DNA of 41,514 nucleotides from Acanthaster planci (Eukaryota; Echinodermata; Asteroidea; Valvatida; Acanthasteridae), in NCBI RefSeq assembly GCF_001949145.1, contig NW_019091408.1, positions 1-41,514 on the forward strand, in the 5' to 3' direction. The notes below the pieces were generated by a model, which saw only the letters and a program-made list of their open reading frames with translations, made no database searches and was not told the origin of the DNA. Positions 1 to 37,123 of this stretch are shown here, piece after piece. Numbering within the stretch: the stretch's first letter is position 1; each line of letters opens with the position of its first letter. The translations under genes and the position numbers were made by a program.

Positions 1-676
1 ATCTTGTAGGCTATGCCATTGCCCGGGTCCATGCATGGAACTGGTTCTGAAGTGAGAAGTTGAGAACCGAGACCCTCGCTGGACAGTAAAAAAGTTGTGG
101 ACTCTGGTGCATAAGTTTGGTCAGCATCTAGGCTTTTTCTTAACCACTTGACGATTTTGCCTGGTGTCATACATGTATATGCGGAAAGTACAACACGTCA
201 GACCCAAGTACCAGGCAATGTTGATGTCACAGCCATGTGTAAAACAGTCTTCCAGCTTCATGGCTTCTGGCCGTCAAAGCTCTGTTGCGCCACATGTGCA
301 ATAACCAATGGGGTTGGGTACCCAGACACAAAGGTATTTTACAGTTTGTTTGTGTACGCATTTTCCCTTGTGTGGAAGGGTGCCCTGCAATAATGTACAG
401 CATGCTATGCATACAAGTACACGTGGATGTGATGTTTGGAGTTGTCACTTACGGGCGCTGAGTGGTGACGTGACTGGGACTCGGATTTGATGTTTGGAGT
501 CGGCTCTTTGAATGTGGAACTGGCAATGGTTGGTACCCGGTTCTTCATGAAAGCAGAGCTGCCGATTCCAATTTTTTTTGGAGCCGCGGTTCCACTTGGA
601 ACCGGGAGTACCGCACAAGCCTACTGTGAACGTTAGTGTCTAACACCGCATTCTAATGCATTTGTTACATTTGCAG
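1..676. other. CAP intron, 3' portion; repeat-like
   Basis: I recognise no CAP exon here. The stretch ends in a good polypyrimidine tract and acceptor before 677. It has GC-rich, repeat-like pieces, such as a near-palindrome GGTTCCACTTGGAACC at 588-603 inside a block (about 500-630) that resembles, loosely and inverted, the first 60 bases. A word TTAACCACTTG at 138-148 matches the terminus of the TTAA-flanked MITE at 28188, but no partner end is visible. Confidence 0.5.
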
Positions 677-759
677 ATGGCTGCAAGAAGACAGCGCTGG
701 TGTTTGACCAGTGTCTGGGGTCAGTGGACACCGTCAACTGCCAAAGTGTGCAAATGCAG
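677..759 (+). CDS. CAP: CAP exon, antepenultimate of window gene (CARP domain)
   Basis: The acceptor is ttgcag ending at 676 and the donor gtgagc starts at 760. The first two bases finish a codon begun in an upstream exon. It then reads [15 protein letters not shown] and onward to VQMQ, matching the CARP strand repeat of CAP1. The exon ends in phase 0. Confidence 0.92.
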
Positions 760-3700
760 GTGAGCATAGCTGGTTACCTGTTGCAGAAATCGAGAGCAAG
801 TTGGATTGTAACTATCTAGCCTCTGGACACTAGCATTGTACTGCAGACATCTCTGGTCAAACATAAGGCAGACTCTTTGAAGTACATTCCAATACATGCA
901 GCTAGTGATACCCAGTGGTTTGACCAATGTGGAAGTGTAGCCCCAAACAGTTAACTTAAGTAGTCCAGCCATCTTGACAGGCATTCTTTCCACTAGAATT
1001 AGTAAAACACTGCTTTGAAAATCATAATGCTTTGATCGGGACCAATTATCTAATAGGCACCGCTAATGTCCATGTACCAAGGGCCTGCGAAAAATTCAAC
1101 AGCCTACAAATCTGTTAAGCGTCATTCAAATACACGTTTCACTGTGTCCCATCAAAATGTCTTCTCACGTCGGCAACAGCCGATGTACAGAGTTCTGTCA
1201 TCACCCTTTGGCTTTTCACTTTTGGTGGAGTTTCAAGCTAGCTGTTTAGTACTTAGCCACGTACAGCTTAGGACCAACATGAAATGAGAATCTCCAGTGT
1301 TTGCCAGCTACTGTGAAATTGGTGCTCAAAGCATTCCTTGAGCTGACAAGGGCTTTTGAAACACCAGGGCCTTTAACCCTAACCCCCTAGCATATCACCT
1401 GGGGGACAGGACTTAAAATACTACTTAGTAGTATGACATTGAAGACCCTGCACTATAAATTACTACTTCCAGTCTGGGGCACTTTCATTCTTAATTGTAC
1501 AAAGAACAGTAAGGTCATGTATTCATGCAAACCACAGCACTGTATGGTACATTGACTTAGTAATAGTAACTAATAGCTTCATAGAACAGTAAGGTCATGT
1601 ACTTATGCAAGCCACAGCACTTTGCATTACATTTTACTACTAAATAGTATTTTGTAGCTGTGTCATTCTACGAGGTTAAGGCATAACTTGTGACGGTGTC
1701 AGTTGTTACATGGTTTCCGTAAAATGAGCAGCTATTTCCCTCCATGTGGACTCCAAATTGACATTGTTATACATCGTGCAAGGCTGAATACAGAGGTTTG
1801 TATTATTTTTACAGAGTAAATGGCCTACTCTACAGGTCATGACAGGTGGTAAAAGTTGCAGATGTAACAAGTGACACCATCACAAATTGTGTCCCAACTT
1901 CGTGGAATGACCCAGCTTTATGTGAAGTTAGGGTTGAGGCCCATAAAACATTTAATTTGGCGCTGGAGCTGAACACCAAGATACTTTCAAAGGCAGTTTC
2001 TTACCAGACCAGAAAACAATCATAGATGTGATTGATGTCCTATATTTCCTTTTTATGAAGAGGAAATCCCTGGACTGTTACAAACTAGACCTATTTGCTC
2101 TGTTCTTTGAACTAACATTGGTACTGACTATGTTCTTACATGATAAGGTTTGTGGATATATGGGGTCAGATGGGTGTAACCTCAACAATGTAGCCGTCAT
2201 TGCAACAGGTCTTTGCATAAATGAGAAATGTGAATTTTCAAGAATATCGCCAGTGCCAGCATAAGCTCACAAAATTGATTGGGCAAATATTGCCACAAGG
2301 AGAATGTGTTGAAAATTTGTTTCCTTGTTGAAGAGGCAAATTTGTCCATATGCAGGAACTGCTGTGGGCGTTGGGTTGTATTTCATTTTAACCTGGCTTG
2401 TTGGCAGTATTTTGCCACCAGCATGCAGGCAGTTGGAGGATTTTGCAGGACTGAGATTGTAACCCAGAAAAAATGTGACGGGAGTTGGAATGAAAGTAAT
2501 GATGTTTACAACATTTAGGAAATTTAACACCAATTCAAGCCCTGAATGGATGCCATGAAAAGCTGTAGAGTAACATGATCACTGGAGTGTGGCATAGACT
2601 GAGAATAATTGGACCGAATCCCAGAAATATTTTCAGATTTTCAATAATTCAGTCTTAGTTTTCACAAGAAAGAACAAATTGAGCTCCTCGTTTTCATATA
2701 CAAACCAAGTTTGACATCCCAATGAAAATAGATAAAAAGGTAGAAGATAATGAGACCTCCAATTTATTTACAGTGTGTAAGATTCTATTAAAGACCTTTG
2801 ACTTGTGACTCTTTTTGTTGTGTTTGGTCACAAGCATGTGCACGTTAGTGCCCACAGTTTCATGTCTTTTTACTGTCAAGTTATATTGTCTGAATACTTT
2901 CATTTGCATTTCAGGTGATGGAGAAAGTACCTACTGTAAGCATTGACAAGACAGATGGTGCCATGTTGTATCTGGGTCCAGACTCCCTAGACACCATGAT
3001 CATCACGGCCAAGTCATCTGAGATGAACGTGCTGATACCTAAGGCAGACGGCGACTATGTGAGCATTTTTTTCAAAATTTCTTTCCTTCTAGATTTCATC
3101 GTAAGACTTCAGCTCGTGGATAGCGGCAGGATTTTGTTGGGGGGAGGGGCTAGATTTTTCGGAGGAGGGGAAGCAGAAGGCTACCAGCAGTGAACTGCTA
3201 AACCATTAACAATGGAAGGGGGTTTAATTCCCAGGTGTTTTGAAATGAATTGGCCATTTTCAATCCCTCTTCTCCTTTTTTTGGGGTGTTTCACTTTTTT
3301 TTTTAGTATTCATTTTCTTCCGGGAGGCAAGTACCTCCCTTTCTCCCCCCTCCCCCCTTGACAGACCAGTGGCAGTAGTTGAGTCCATCACAAGTCATCC
3401 TAGTCTTAACCCTGTACAGAAGGGTCCCCTCCACCATGGACACTTTGCCCGTTCTCCCAAATTGCTGCAAATGTCTATTTTTTTTGGAAGTCTTACACAA
3501 TTTTTGATACCAAAGTTGCCAAACTTGGACACAGTGTTTTCATGTCACATGGCAATTAAGGGTCAAGGGTCATCCAAAAACTGAATTTTTCCATACACTC
3601 GACTATACATGGATGTGTCATGCAGAATTGTTGAATATATTTTTTTCTATCAAGTTGTATGTTTTTCTTCTCATGAATGTCAAAACAGTGTATGAAAAAT

Positions 3701-4298
3701 ATCAAACAAAATGTAAAATAAATGGAAAAAAAATTGACACCCCACCCTGTGAAAACATGCTCATGAAAACCCAGTCTGAATAGGGTCAAGCAAAGTCACA
3801 AGCTCCTCAAGTGAATTGTGAAAAAAAAACTGCTACCAGTACTTGTGCTTAGGCTTATGGTAGTCTCAACTTCAGCCTCATTTATCAGCTTCCCTGTCAT
3901 GACAGTCTCTTTGTTTGGGGGGGGAGGCTTGATCTGGTCTGACACCAACATCTGGACATGTATGGCAAGTTCTGTTATCCAAGGGTAGATGTTGGTCGAT
4001 TGACGGCTGCCTGTGGCACCTTTCCATGCCTACAGCTTGACCACATTGCAGTTCAGTGTGTCTTCATTGCACAGTGCATTTGAACATGATAGTATGGAAT
4101 TTGTGTGTCTCTGTGTAAAACTTGATTTAGGCAGGACTTGATATTAGGTCACAGTGTACATTGATTTTTATTTTCTCATTAAAACATAATGTCTGTGGAA
4201 TTTTTTCTTGTTAGACGGAGTTTGCACTTCCAGAGCAGTTCAAGACTACGTATAATGGCAAGACCTTCGTGACAGAATGTCAGGATTCGCTTGGCTAA
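677..4298 (+). CDS. CAP: Cyclase-associated protein (CAP), last three coding exons; gene is 5'-partial in this window
   Basis: Joined exons 677-759, 2915-3058 and 4215-4298 encode the last 102 whole residues of a cyclase-associated protein plus a split first codon. CAP is a cytosolic actin regulator: with cofilin it recycles ADP-actin monomers to ATP-actin. The visible part is the C-terminal CARP/C-CAP beta-helix, which binds G-actin and dimerises. Family hallmarks seen are [23 protein letters not shown], the very conserved [11 protein letters not shown], and the closing [16 protein letters not shown] followed by a stop. All junctions are GT..AG and in frame. The WH2, proline-rich and N-terminal helical domains lie upstream of the window. 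Invertebrates usually have one CAP gene, so I do not choose between CAP1 and CAP2. The stop is 4.6 kb upstream of the PFK start, on the same strand. Confidence 0.95.
760..2914 (+). other. CAP intron with a short tandem duplication
   Basis: The intron is GT..AG. The only structure I can support is a pair of about 45-bp direct repeats at 1503 and 1584. Open frames inside it have no recognisable protein similarity. Confidence 0.8.
1503..1628. repeat. Two direct repeats, period 81 bp, in CAP intron
   Basis: Both copies begin AGAACAGTAAGGTCATGTA (one at 1503, one at 1584). They continue with TTCATGCAAACCACAGCAC versus CTTATGCAAGCCACAGCAC. This is a local tandem duplication with few differences. 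Confidence 0.8.
2915..3058 (+). CDS. CAP: CAP exon, penultimate (CARP domain core)
   Basis: This exon has 48 whole codons. The acceptor is tttcag (ending 2914) and the donor gtgagc (from 3059). It encodes [17 protein letters not shown] and then [17 protein letters not shown]. The [11 protein letters not shown] segment is nearly invariant among animal CAPs and forms part of the actin-contacting beta-helix. Confidence 0.95.
3059..4214 (+). other. Last CAP intron
   Basis: A GT..AG intron with low-complexity stretches: G-rich and GA-rich at 3135-3180, T/C-rich at 3280-3360, A-rich around 3730 and a G run near 3917. I see no further exon in it. Confidence 0.8.
4215..4298 (+). CDS. CAP: CAP terminal coding exon
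   Basis: This exon has 27 codons plus TAA at 4296-4298. The acceptor is ttgttag (ending 4214). It encodes [18 protein letters not shown] and then VTECQDSLG. The EF-PEQFKT--NGK pattern is the classic CAP C-terminus (dimerisation arm). The final five residues differ from vertebrate CAP1. Confidence 0.95.
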   Translation, partial: TEFALPEQFKTTYNGKTFVTECQDSLG

Positions 4299-5500
4299 AT
4301 CTATTGGCTAAATTGTTACCTTGGCAACGGCACTAGGAAACCTGATATATTTGGCAGTGGTCAGCATTTTATTATGAGATCGGATTCTTATTAAGTAGAA
4401 TTATTTTACTAACTAATTTTTTTCTTAATTATTTTCATTATTCAACACTTGATCTTGATGGGAGATCATACACAGATAAAATGAAGTGCACTGACCAACT
4501 AAATCTGAGGAGATCCATTACTGTAATGAACCACATTCACACTTGCTTTCTGAAGTACACACTGAGGGTATTATTCAACAACAAAGATATGCCAGGTGCG
4601 GTTAAATGTTTTGCTAGAAATACCGTCTTTTAAAACAATAATATCACAACCACAGACCTTTGCAGAGATGAACTTTACAAATGCTGACCCTTGATGGTCA
4701 TTTGTTCCATTTCTGTGCAACATTTCTTACTGCTTTGTCACTTTTTACATACTTTGAGGCAATTTCTCAGAACAGTATTTGCTTCAGTGCCTGGTCATGG
4801 CCCACAGCTGCCTGAGGGCTCAACACACACTAAACCTCCATGGACTAGTTGGAGACTTTGTGTGAGAACAAATGCAATGGGAATCACTCTAGCCTTGGGA
4901 TGAGTAGAGACGTCATCTGCTGCTGCATGCAGAAATTGCCACAAGGTGTTGAAATGGTCATCTGTGTAGCTGGCACTGAATGCCTGTGCTGCTTGATTAC
5001 AAGCCATCCGGTACAAAGTGGTTAAACTGAACTGGGCTTGCAGCTTAGCAAATCACAAAAGTCTTTTGGTTAAAAATACATTAAACTGCAATACGACTTG
5101 TTTGCAGACGTAGTCCCATCCCAGTAAAGGCATCTAAGTCTGGTCATCAGATAAATCTGTCCATCTTTCTTCACTTGTAAACTAACCAGGACGTTTTGCA
5201 CGTTTGTTCTTTTCATCCCAAAGAGTGTCATTATAGAAATAACTAAATAAAACCTGTACCACAAATGCATTTTACAGAGCATAACTTTGACAGGAGTGAT
5301 CTAACCTTGAATGAGGATTCTGAAGAAACAAAAAGCCGGTAACTTCATTATCTCTATGAGAAATTAAAGAGTTTATAAAGACGCTTTAAATGAGTGTCAC
5401 ACACATTTTATTCTCATTAAAAACATGGGTCCCTACTGTGTAGATAACCCTCACTGAAACAATAAACTTGATAAGCATTGCTGGTTGCCTTAACATGCAG
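4299..5500 (+). other. Probable CAP 3'UTR
   Basis: A+T-rich sequence after the CAP stop with no coding signal. Canonical AATAAA hexamers occur at 5246-5251 and 5461-5466. The second is followed within about 40 bases by a GT-rich stretch (GTATGTATGTGATG), the usual arrangement for cleavage and polyadenylation. The extent is inferred. Confidence 0.5.
5461..5466 (+). terminator. Candidate CAP polyadenylation signal AATAAA
   Basis: The hexamer lies 1.16 kb after the CAP stop and is followed by GT-rich sequence at about 5504-5517. An earlier AATAAA at 5246 and a later one at 7502 are alternatives. Confidence 0.4.
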
Positions 5501-6640
5501 CGTATGTATGTGATGCGCATGGTGTATGAACCACTGTGGTACATGTAATTTCCTCTCTCCTAGCTTCAACTTTAATTTCAACTCCATGGGCCTGTTCTCT
5601 TCCTGAGTTTTTTTTTACAAATGGAATCTAGGTCACTCAATCACATTGTTAGGAACAGGTGAAATTCTAGTTACATGTATTTCAAACCCATTTTACTTTG
5701 TTTGAAATTAGTTCTTTTTTTTCATCAGGAAAAGTTTCCAAAATTGTAATTCTATGCAAATCTCAGATTTCTAGAGCCACTAATTTTTAACCTTGTTCTG
5801 GGTAAGATAACTGACGTTAGAATATACTGCTGTGAGGTTCATCAGGTCTTACCTTTTCTTGAGCTTAGTATGTAGGTTTTTTACACATTCTGTTGGCATA
5901 AGAAAATGGGTAGATACAAGTCTTCTTCGAATATGATTGTTGAATCTCCAGAATCAGATACAAAGATTTCAAATCACTTGGAAGAGCAGAAGAAAAAAAT
6001 GTGCAGATAAAAATGCCAATTTAGTCATGAAACCAGAGTTTTAAAGGTATTTATGAGCAAAGTACTGGCCAGTTGTTTGGCTTTTGGGAACAGGCCCGGC
6101 CAGTATTTGAATTTGCTATTTTAGCTTCTACCGTGAATGGATGCGAATGAATATTGTTCAGCACACCTTAGCAGCATTTATTATGAAATGGTTGTGATTT
6201 AGGTGGGCATAGACTCACCACAGACATCGTAATTTAATCTCTCTTTAATTCCCAGTTCTGTTATCTTCAGAGTGAATGATCAAACTAAGTATGAGTATTG
6301 AATGAAATGTAGCAGCTGGTAAAAACTGGTGTATGACAAATACATGTAGAAGTTTTCTTCAGCTCATTTAACCCCGCCCACAGCTTTAACCATTATCCAA
6401 GGACTGACCCATGAGACAACAGTGCTAGTTCATGAATATGCATGAAAGGTTCATAAGCAGATTTGATAATGTAGTCTGAGGGTAAGCTATGGAATATATT
6501 TGTAGTGAAGATGCTATTGATGTTACCAAAGCGAAGAGTTTTGCACGTGATTACTTAAGACTGACTCATTTAGTTATAGTGCGGCATTTGTTGTTTTAAC
6601 AGTCACTGTCGGAATTATGCTGTGCGTGTTTGCCGTCGGT

Positions 6641-6693
6641 CATAAGCCACGTCCTGTTGGGGTCACAAGCCACATCCTGTTGGGGTCACAAGC
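6641..6693. repeat. Tandem repeat, 23-bp unit, about 2.3 copies
   Basis: The unit is CAYAAGCCACRTCCTGTTGG followed by GGT. It occurs at 6641-6663 and 6664-6686, then restarts as CACAAGC. Confidence 0.85.
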
Positions 6694-8019
6694 ACTTGGA
6701 TTCACACACAAAAGGCATCGTGATACCCGCTAGTAAATAGTTAACATTTTCAATGCAAACCTTTCAAACATTCACACTTGGCAGCATGTTGTCTGTTGTA
6801 GCCAAAAATCGTCATTTTTGCAATGTTGGTTTCTTTTGAGGGAAAACAAAAGCCACTTTTCAAAAATTAGCTTCTGCTCAAGTTGCATGGTTGTCAACAC
6901 TCTAAGAAAATGTGTGAATCAGTTGCCGTGGCAATGAGCCTATGACCTCACCTAGGTGTCAGGACAGTGATGGCAACTATTCTTATAGAATGAAGCATTA
7001 GGTTTCTTTTATACTGCTCTTGATCAATGCATTGGTGGTAGGTTTGTACATAGAAATATCCCCATATAAACATTGGTTTGAGTTTCTTGATAAGCAATTT
7101 GTATCAACCCTGCAAAAGATAATTTGCAAAACAAAACTTGTTTCCGTATTTAGGGAATGACAGAATTAAGAATAATCTGAGCTTTTTTTTTATGACATTG
7201 GTGAAAGACTGAAGCTTTTCAAAGCTATCTGGTTTTGCTAAGGTAGAGAGAATATCTACGAAAANAAACAGAAAAATTATGTTAATGACAAAGGCAAATG
7301 AGTATAATTATAGGTGGTTTAGCACTATTGAGAAATGTGTGAAGAGAATTTCTGATTTAATGAAGCCTTTAAAATTAGTAACCAGTTGAATCCGTTCCAA
7401 TTTATTTAAAATTTCTGATAACGACAGTTTGCTTGTTTCCTTCAGTTGGGTTCTGAACAAAAGTGGAGCTTGCTTTTGTTACTTCTGAATTTATTAATCA
7501 AAATAAAGGTGCAGTCATTAAAAAGGTAGGTAAAACTAGAATATTTTATGCGACGTTTTATTGATTGTGTGGATGGCACATGCGGTGCACCGTAGCAGCG
7601 TTTTAGTTAGCTACTCCGGCGCATGTCGAGACGCTCTCTTGTCCGTGATTGATAGACTCGCCCACTGCAGACAGGCGTCCTGTACTGAGTACTTTAGATC
7701 GCCTGTCTAAAACGGGGGTAAGACCCTTTTCCAGATACGTTCAACTGAAATACCTCAAAATCCTTTTCTACATTTCTAACAGCAGTGTCATAGGCAGCGT
7801 TTGTTGGAGGAAAATTTTGGATTTAAGATGGTGAAGAATGCCTGCCATACGTACCCTACGAACGTTGTAAATAAGATTCATTGAAACGTCAAGGTGCATT
7901 ATCGAGGACTGTAAACAGCAACTGGTCGAGACAAAGCCCTAGCTTCCCAATGAACTATTAAATGTGATGTACCTTCTGCAGCTTTCGAGCGTTAAGTTCC
8001 AGCACAATGGCTCCTTTTT

Positions 8020-8280
8020 GAGCAATGGCAGATCCAGGGGTCGGGGCCCGGCCCCCTCCTTGCCATTTGAAAAAAGTAACGGAAAGGTATTTTTCTATTT
8101 TTTCTAATTTCCATCCCTTCCAAAACCGTGTAGAAGCCCCCCAAACACAGCCTTTCTCCTCAGTAAGACCGTAAAGGGTTACATAAAAAGATGTCAAAAG
8201 TGTTTGACCACCTAAAAAGAAGTCCCCCATCCCCTCCTTCGAATATTTGGGGCGTGGTTCGCCCATCCAAAAAAGTTTTA
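8020..8280. repeat. Dispersed-repeat-like segment upstream of PFK
   Basis: It contains GCAGATCCAGGGGTCGGGG and C-rich blocks of a kind seen in many marine invertebrate transposon remnants. A 102-codon frame runs through it on the - strand but shows no known domain. The repeat assignment is by general resemblance only. Confidence 0.3.
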
Positions 8281-8599
8281 GTTTAATTGACAGGTTTTGT
8301 TAAAACCCCCTGGAGTTCTTGGATTTGATTTCGACCCAGCCCCCAGCTTTCTGTGAATTTATTTGGTTTTTTTTTTGGGGGGGGGTTGACAAATAAGCAA
8401 AGCCCAAACACAAAATCCAACGCATTGAACTAGCCGAAAACAAAGCGCTTACCACTTTCGTCAGTCGGCAGTTGAGTTAATTGCAATGAAAATTTTAGCA
8501 TCGCTCCTCACCATCTCTGCTGTAAAATTGGTGTATTTTTCTGTTATGCGTTCTATCTTGAATACAGTCTGTTTTTCAAAGGCATATTTAATCTATTTC

Positions 8600-8917
8600 A
8601 CGGAATACTTAACTAAATTCCGATTTTTGTTTTCTCCCTCAGTTTCAGGGGCGCGTCCGGTTGCGCTTGTTCGTCTGTCCAATTTTTTTTTATCACGACG
8701 CGACGGCGCGCGGTAGGAGGGCGATCGACCGACAATGCCGTCTGTTGCCTGTTGTTCGAACCATGGTATAGAATACAACTTAAAGTAGGGAACCGGTCTA
8801 TTGGCGTACGTGCGGCAAGCTTGTGTCGGATACGATGTGCATTGCTGGCCGCACCGGTTTGATTGAGTCGAAAGTTTAGTTTCTTTCCATTGTTCACCAC
8901 ATTAGTTCTGCCTGAAC
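8600..8917 (+). promoter_or_regulatory. CpG-rich putative PFK promoter / 5'UTR
   Basis: Against A+T-rich surroundings, 8640-8880 is dense in CG dinucleotides (for example GCGCGTCCGG and CGACGCGACGGCGCG). It ends immediately before the PFK start codon. I see no clear TATA box. A short upstream reading frame (ATG at 8735, stop after 17 codons) and a minimal ATG-GTA-TAG at 8763 would act as uORFs if transcription begins upstream of them. An ACGTG core within TACGTGCGG (8807-8815) resembles a hypoxia response element. The transcription start is not determinable here. Confidence 0.45.
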
Positions 8918-34979
<26,062 letters not shown>

Positions 34980-35412
34980 AGGGTGTCTGCTTTGCAACTC
35001 AGTTAATAAGTCTTTTGTAATCGTTATACAAGTCAGATATTTATTGTATATCCCTGTGGTCAGTTGTTCCTGCTTGTGCCAAGGTATTGCAAGAGTTTTT
35101 AGTAAATACCAGAGATGACTTTTATCAGAAAGGTTCAGATGTTTTCTTTTAGAGGGCAGGGCAGAACATCTTGTTGTTGTGAGCTGTTCCCACACAGAAA
35201 TGAACAGAAATGCCACCCCTGATCTAGATCTTGAGAAACACCCCTTAACTGTTCCCTGCCACCAACTTTCCAGGCTTGCGACATTGCTAATGTTGCCTGC
35301 TTTGTGACTTGGCATGATCCGTGGCAGTTTGGTGTCACAGGGTTCATGGCTCCTGGCAGGTGTCCCTGAACAAAGATATTAAATTGGAAAGAGCCATCGA
35401 CACATGGCTAAA

Positions 35413-35475
35413 TGTTGCTCAGTTGGTCGAGTTTCAGTACAGTATTCCTGAGGTTGCAGGCCCAAATCCCTTTGC
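35413..35475 (+). repeat. tRNA-like (SINE head) fragment in PFK 3' flank
   Basis: TGCTCAGTTGGTCGAG (about 35416-35431, A-box-like) is followed about 25 bases later by GGCCCAAATCCC (35459-35470, B-box-like). The spacing suits a tRNA head, but both boxes are imperfect. It is therefore more likely a SINE or tRNA fossil than a working tRNA gene. Confidence 0.4.
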
Positions 35476-37117
35476 AGTCAATTTCTTTATTCATCTTTAT
35501 AATTGTTATGTTAGGCTTGGTCATTTTCTAATTATACATGTAGCTTCAGAAAAATCCTGGACAAGCTTCTTGATGTTGAATGTTGCAGACAAGACTAGAT
35601 ACCTAGCAGAGTTATCTTAAGAACCGAGGTGAAATCCTGAGGTGTGTGTGCATATTTGATGGATTTGTTCCATCACACTTTCTTTGCCAAACTTTTTATA
35701 GGTGTAACATGGTTGAAGTTAGCAGGAAGAAAGCCTAAAGAGAGAAAGGTGTTTAGCTCTCATCGATAGTGAATGTTTTAGTAATGTGAACTTAAGTGGC
35801 AGTGGAGTCCCTAATTTGGAGCAGTGTGACTTTTATTGTAGCTTTCCTCAAGAAATCTTTAATGCCACTCTTGATGAGCTTCAAACTCATTCTGGAATTA
35901 TTTGCACTTGTATGTATAAAACTCCTTGAATTAGAACATTCCTCAAAATTTTGGTGTCTTGAAATTTATTACTGAGTGAAACAGATTGTATCTGAAAATT
36001 GGACACAAAGTTTGGGGAGGATCTTCTGACATGCTACAATGTAACAAAGATCAAATCCCCAATTAATCTTAAACTTCCTTTCAATGCTACAACATTGTGA
36101 GTAGCTATTCTTATCTAGGTTCACAAACCCAACTGTATGTTCGTCAAATAGATCCATCACCATCCAGAAAGAGTTTTCACCGTGTTAAAACTAACATTAG
36201 GGAAATTGTGTCAAAACTATGTCACTCTATAAAATGGAAATTAAATTACTAGATTCAAAATCAGTGGACATAGACATTTGAATCTCCCTAGAAGTTTACT
36301 TCTTGCGCTGTCCAAGGTTAAAATGTTTGCACCAGCAAAGTGCTTGAAGGAAAAGTCACAGTGCACCATATTAAGGGACATTCCAAGTTACTTGGCATCC
36401 GTGTTTTATGAAAGAGCAAGTACTTTATATGTAGAATTTAGCCTGAAGAGTTATAGGATGCAGTTAAGTGGAATGTGTTATGCACTAGCAGGTTCGGAGG
36501 CAAATCAGCTTTAAATCCATTGCGATATACCAAAGAATTGTTGAACAAAGAGGAAATAATTGCAGATTCTAACCCAGAGAGTCAGTGAAGCTTAGAGAAA
36601 TGCGATGTGCCGAATCACAGGTCAGTTTCTTGAGCTGTAAGAAGTAAATTATAATGTATGATGGTAAGAGTAAGCATGATTCATCACACTTAAAGTCATT
36701 TTAATTCTGCACATGTAGGGGGTGTGAAATGTTCACATTTGCTGTGGGAGCCAACAAAGGAATGGCTCTGTGCATGCATGTATCAGCCACTAATTAACTT
36801 TTGAAAAAATTATGCAGCAAAATTGTGTAGTTGCATTGATGGAGTTCCTTGTTTGATGCATGATCAGTTGAGTTTCATTTTGGAATGGAGTACATTTTAT
36901 TGATTGTGAAAGTAATGTATCGACTTGTGTATCGATTCCATTTTTCTCACAGCCTAGGACATAACACCAGTTAGGAAGTTGTGTGTTTGTAGTACAAGTA
37001 TTCTTGCCTTTTGTCTTGAGATAAGACAGTACATTTTTCTGAAACTGCTTCAGTTATCCCTTGAAGATGGCACTCTAATTAGAAATCTGTGACCTCCCTA
37101 ATGCCTGTCAGAAAACA

Positions 37118-37123
37118 AATAAA
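37118..37123 (+). terminator. Candidate PFK polyadenylation signal AATAAA
   Basis: First canonical hexamer after the PFK stop, followed by TGTTTGCCTTG. A distal alternative is ATTAAA at 38933-38938, followed by a GT-rich stretch (about 38954-38970). Confidence 0.4.

Larger units (their letters stand above)
5500..8600. other. Intergenic region between CAP and PFK
   Basis: No gene recognised. It holds a 23-bp tandem repeat at 6641, one ambiguous base (N) at 7265, an AATAAA at 7502, and a repeat-like stretch around 8020-8280 that begins GGCAGATCCAGGGG and is bounded by C/G-rich runs. A T/G homopolymer junction lies near 8367-8387. Confidence 0.6.

Noticed and set aside
138-160. TTAACCACTTG as a possible third piggyBac-like MITE end
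   Set aside because: No matching opposite terminus within the next kilobase; single words AAGTGGTTAA also occur at 5018 and 23447 without partners.
7265-7265. Ambiguous base N, plus long G/C/T runs near 3917, 8367-8387, 23780, 39165 and 41452
   Set aside because: Likely sequencing or assembly uncertainty; no biological claim made.
8735-8788. Short frame beginning MPSVACCSNHG, reminiscent of a THAP-domain start
   Set aside because: It stops after 17 codons and no continuation exon with zinc-binding residues is visible. Treated only as a possible uORF.
35321-35620. 99-codon frame containing VAQLVEFQYSIPEVAGPNP
   Set aside because: This phrase is the translation of a tRNA-like SINE head, a common false protein match.
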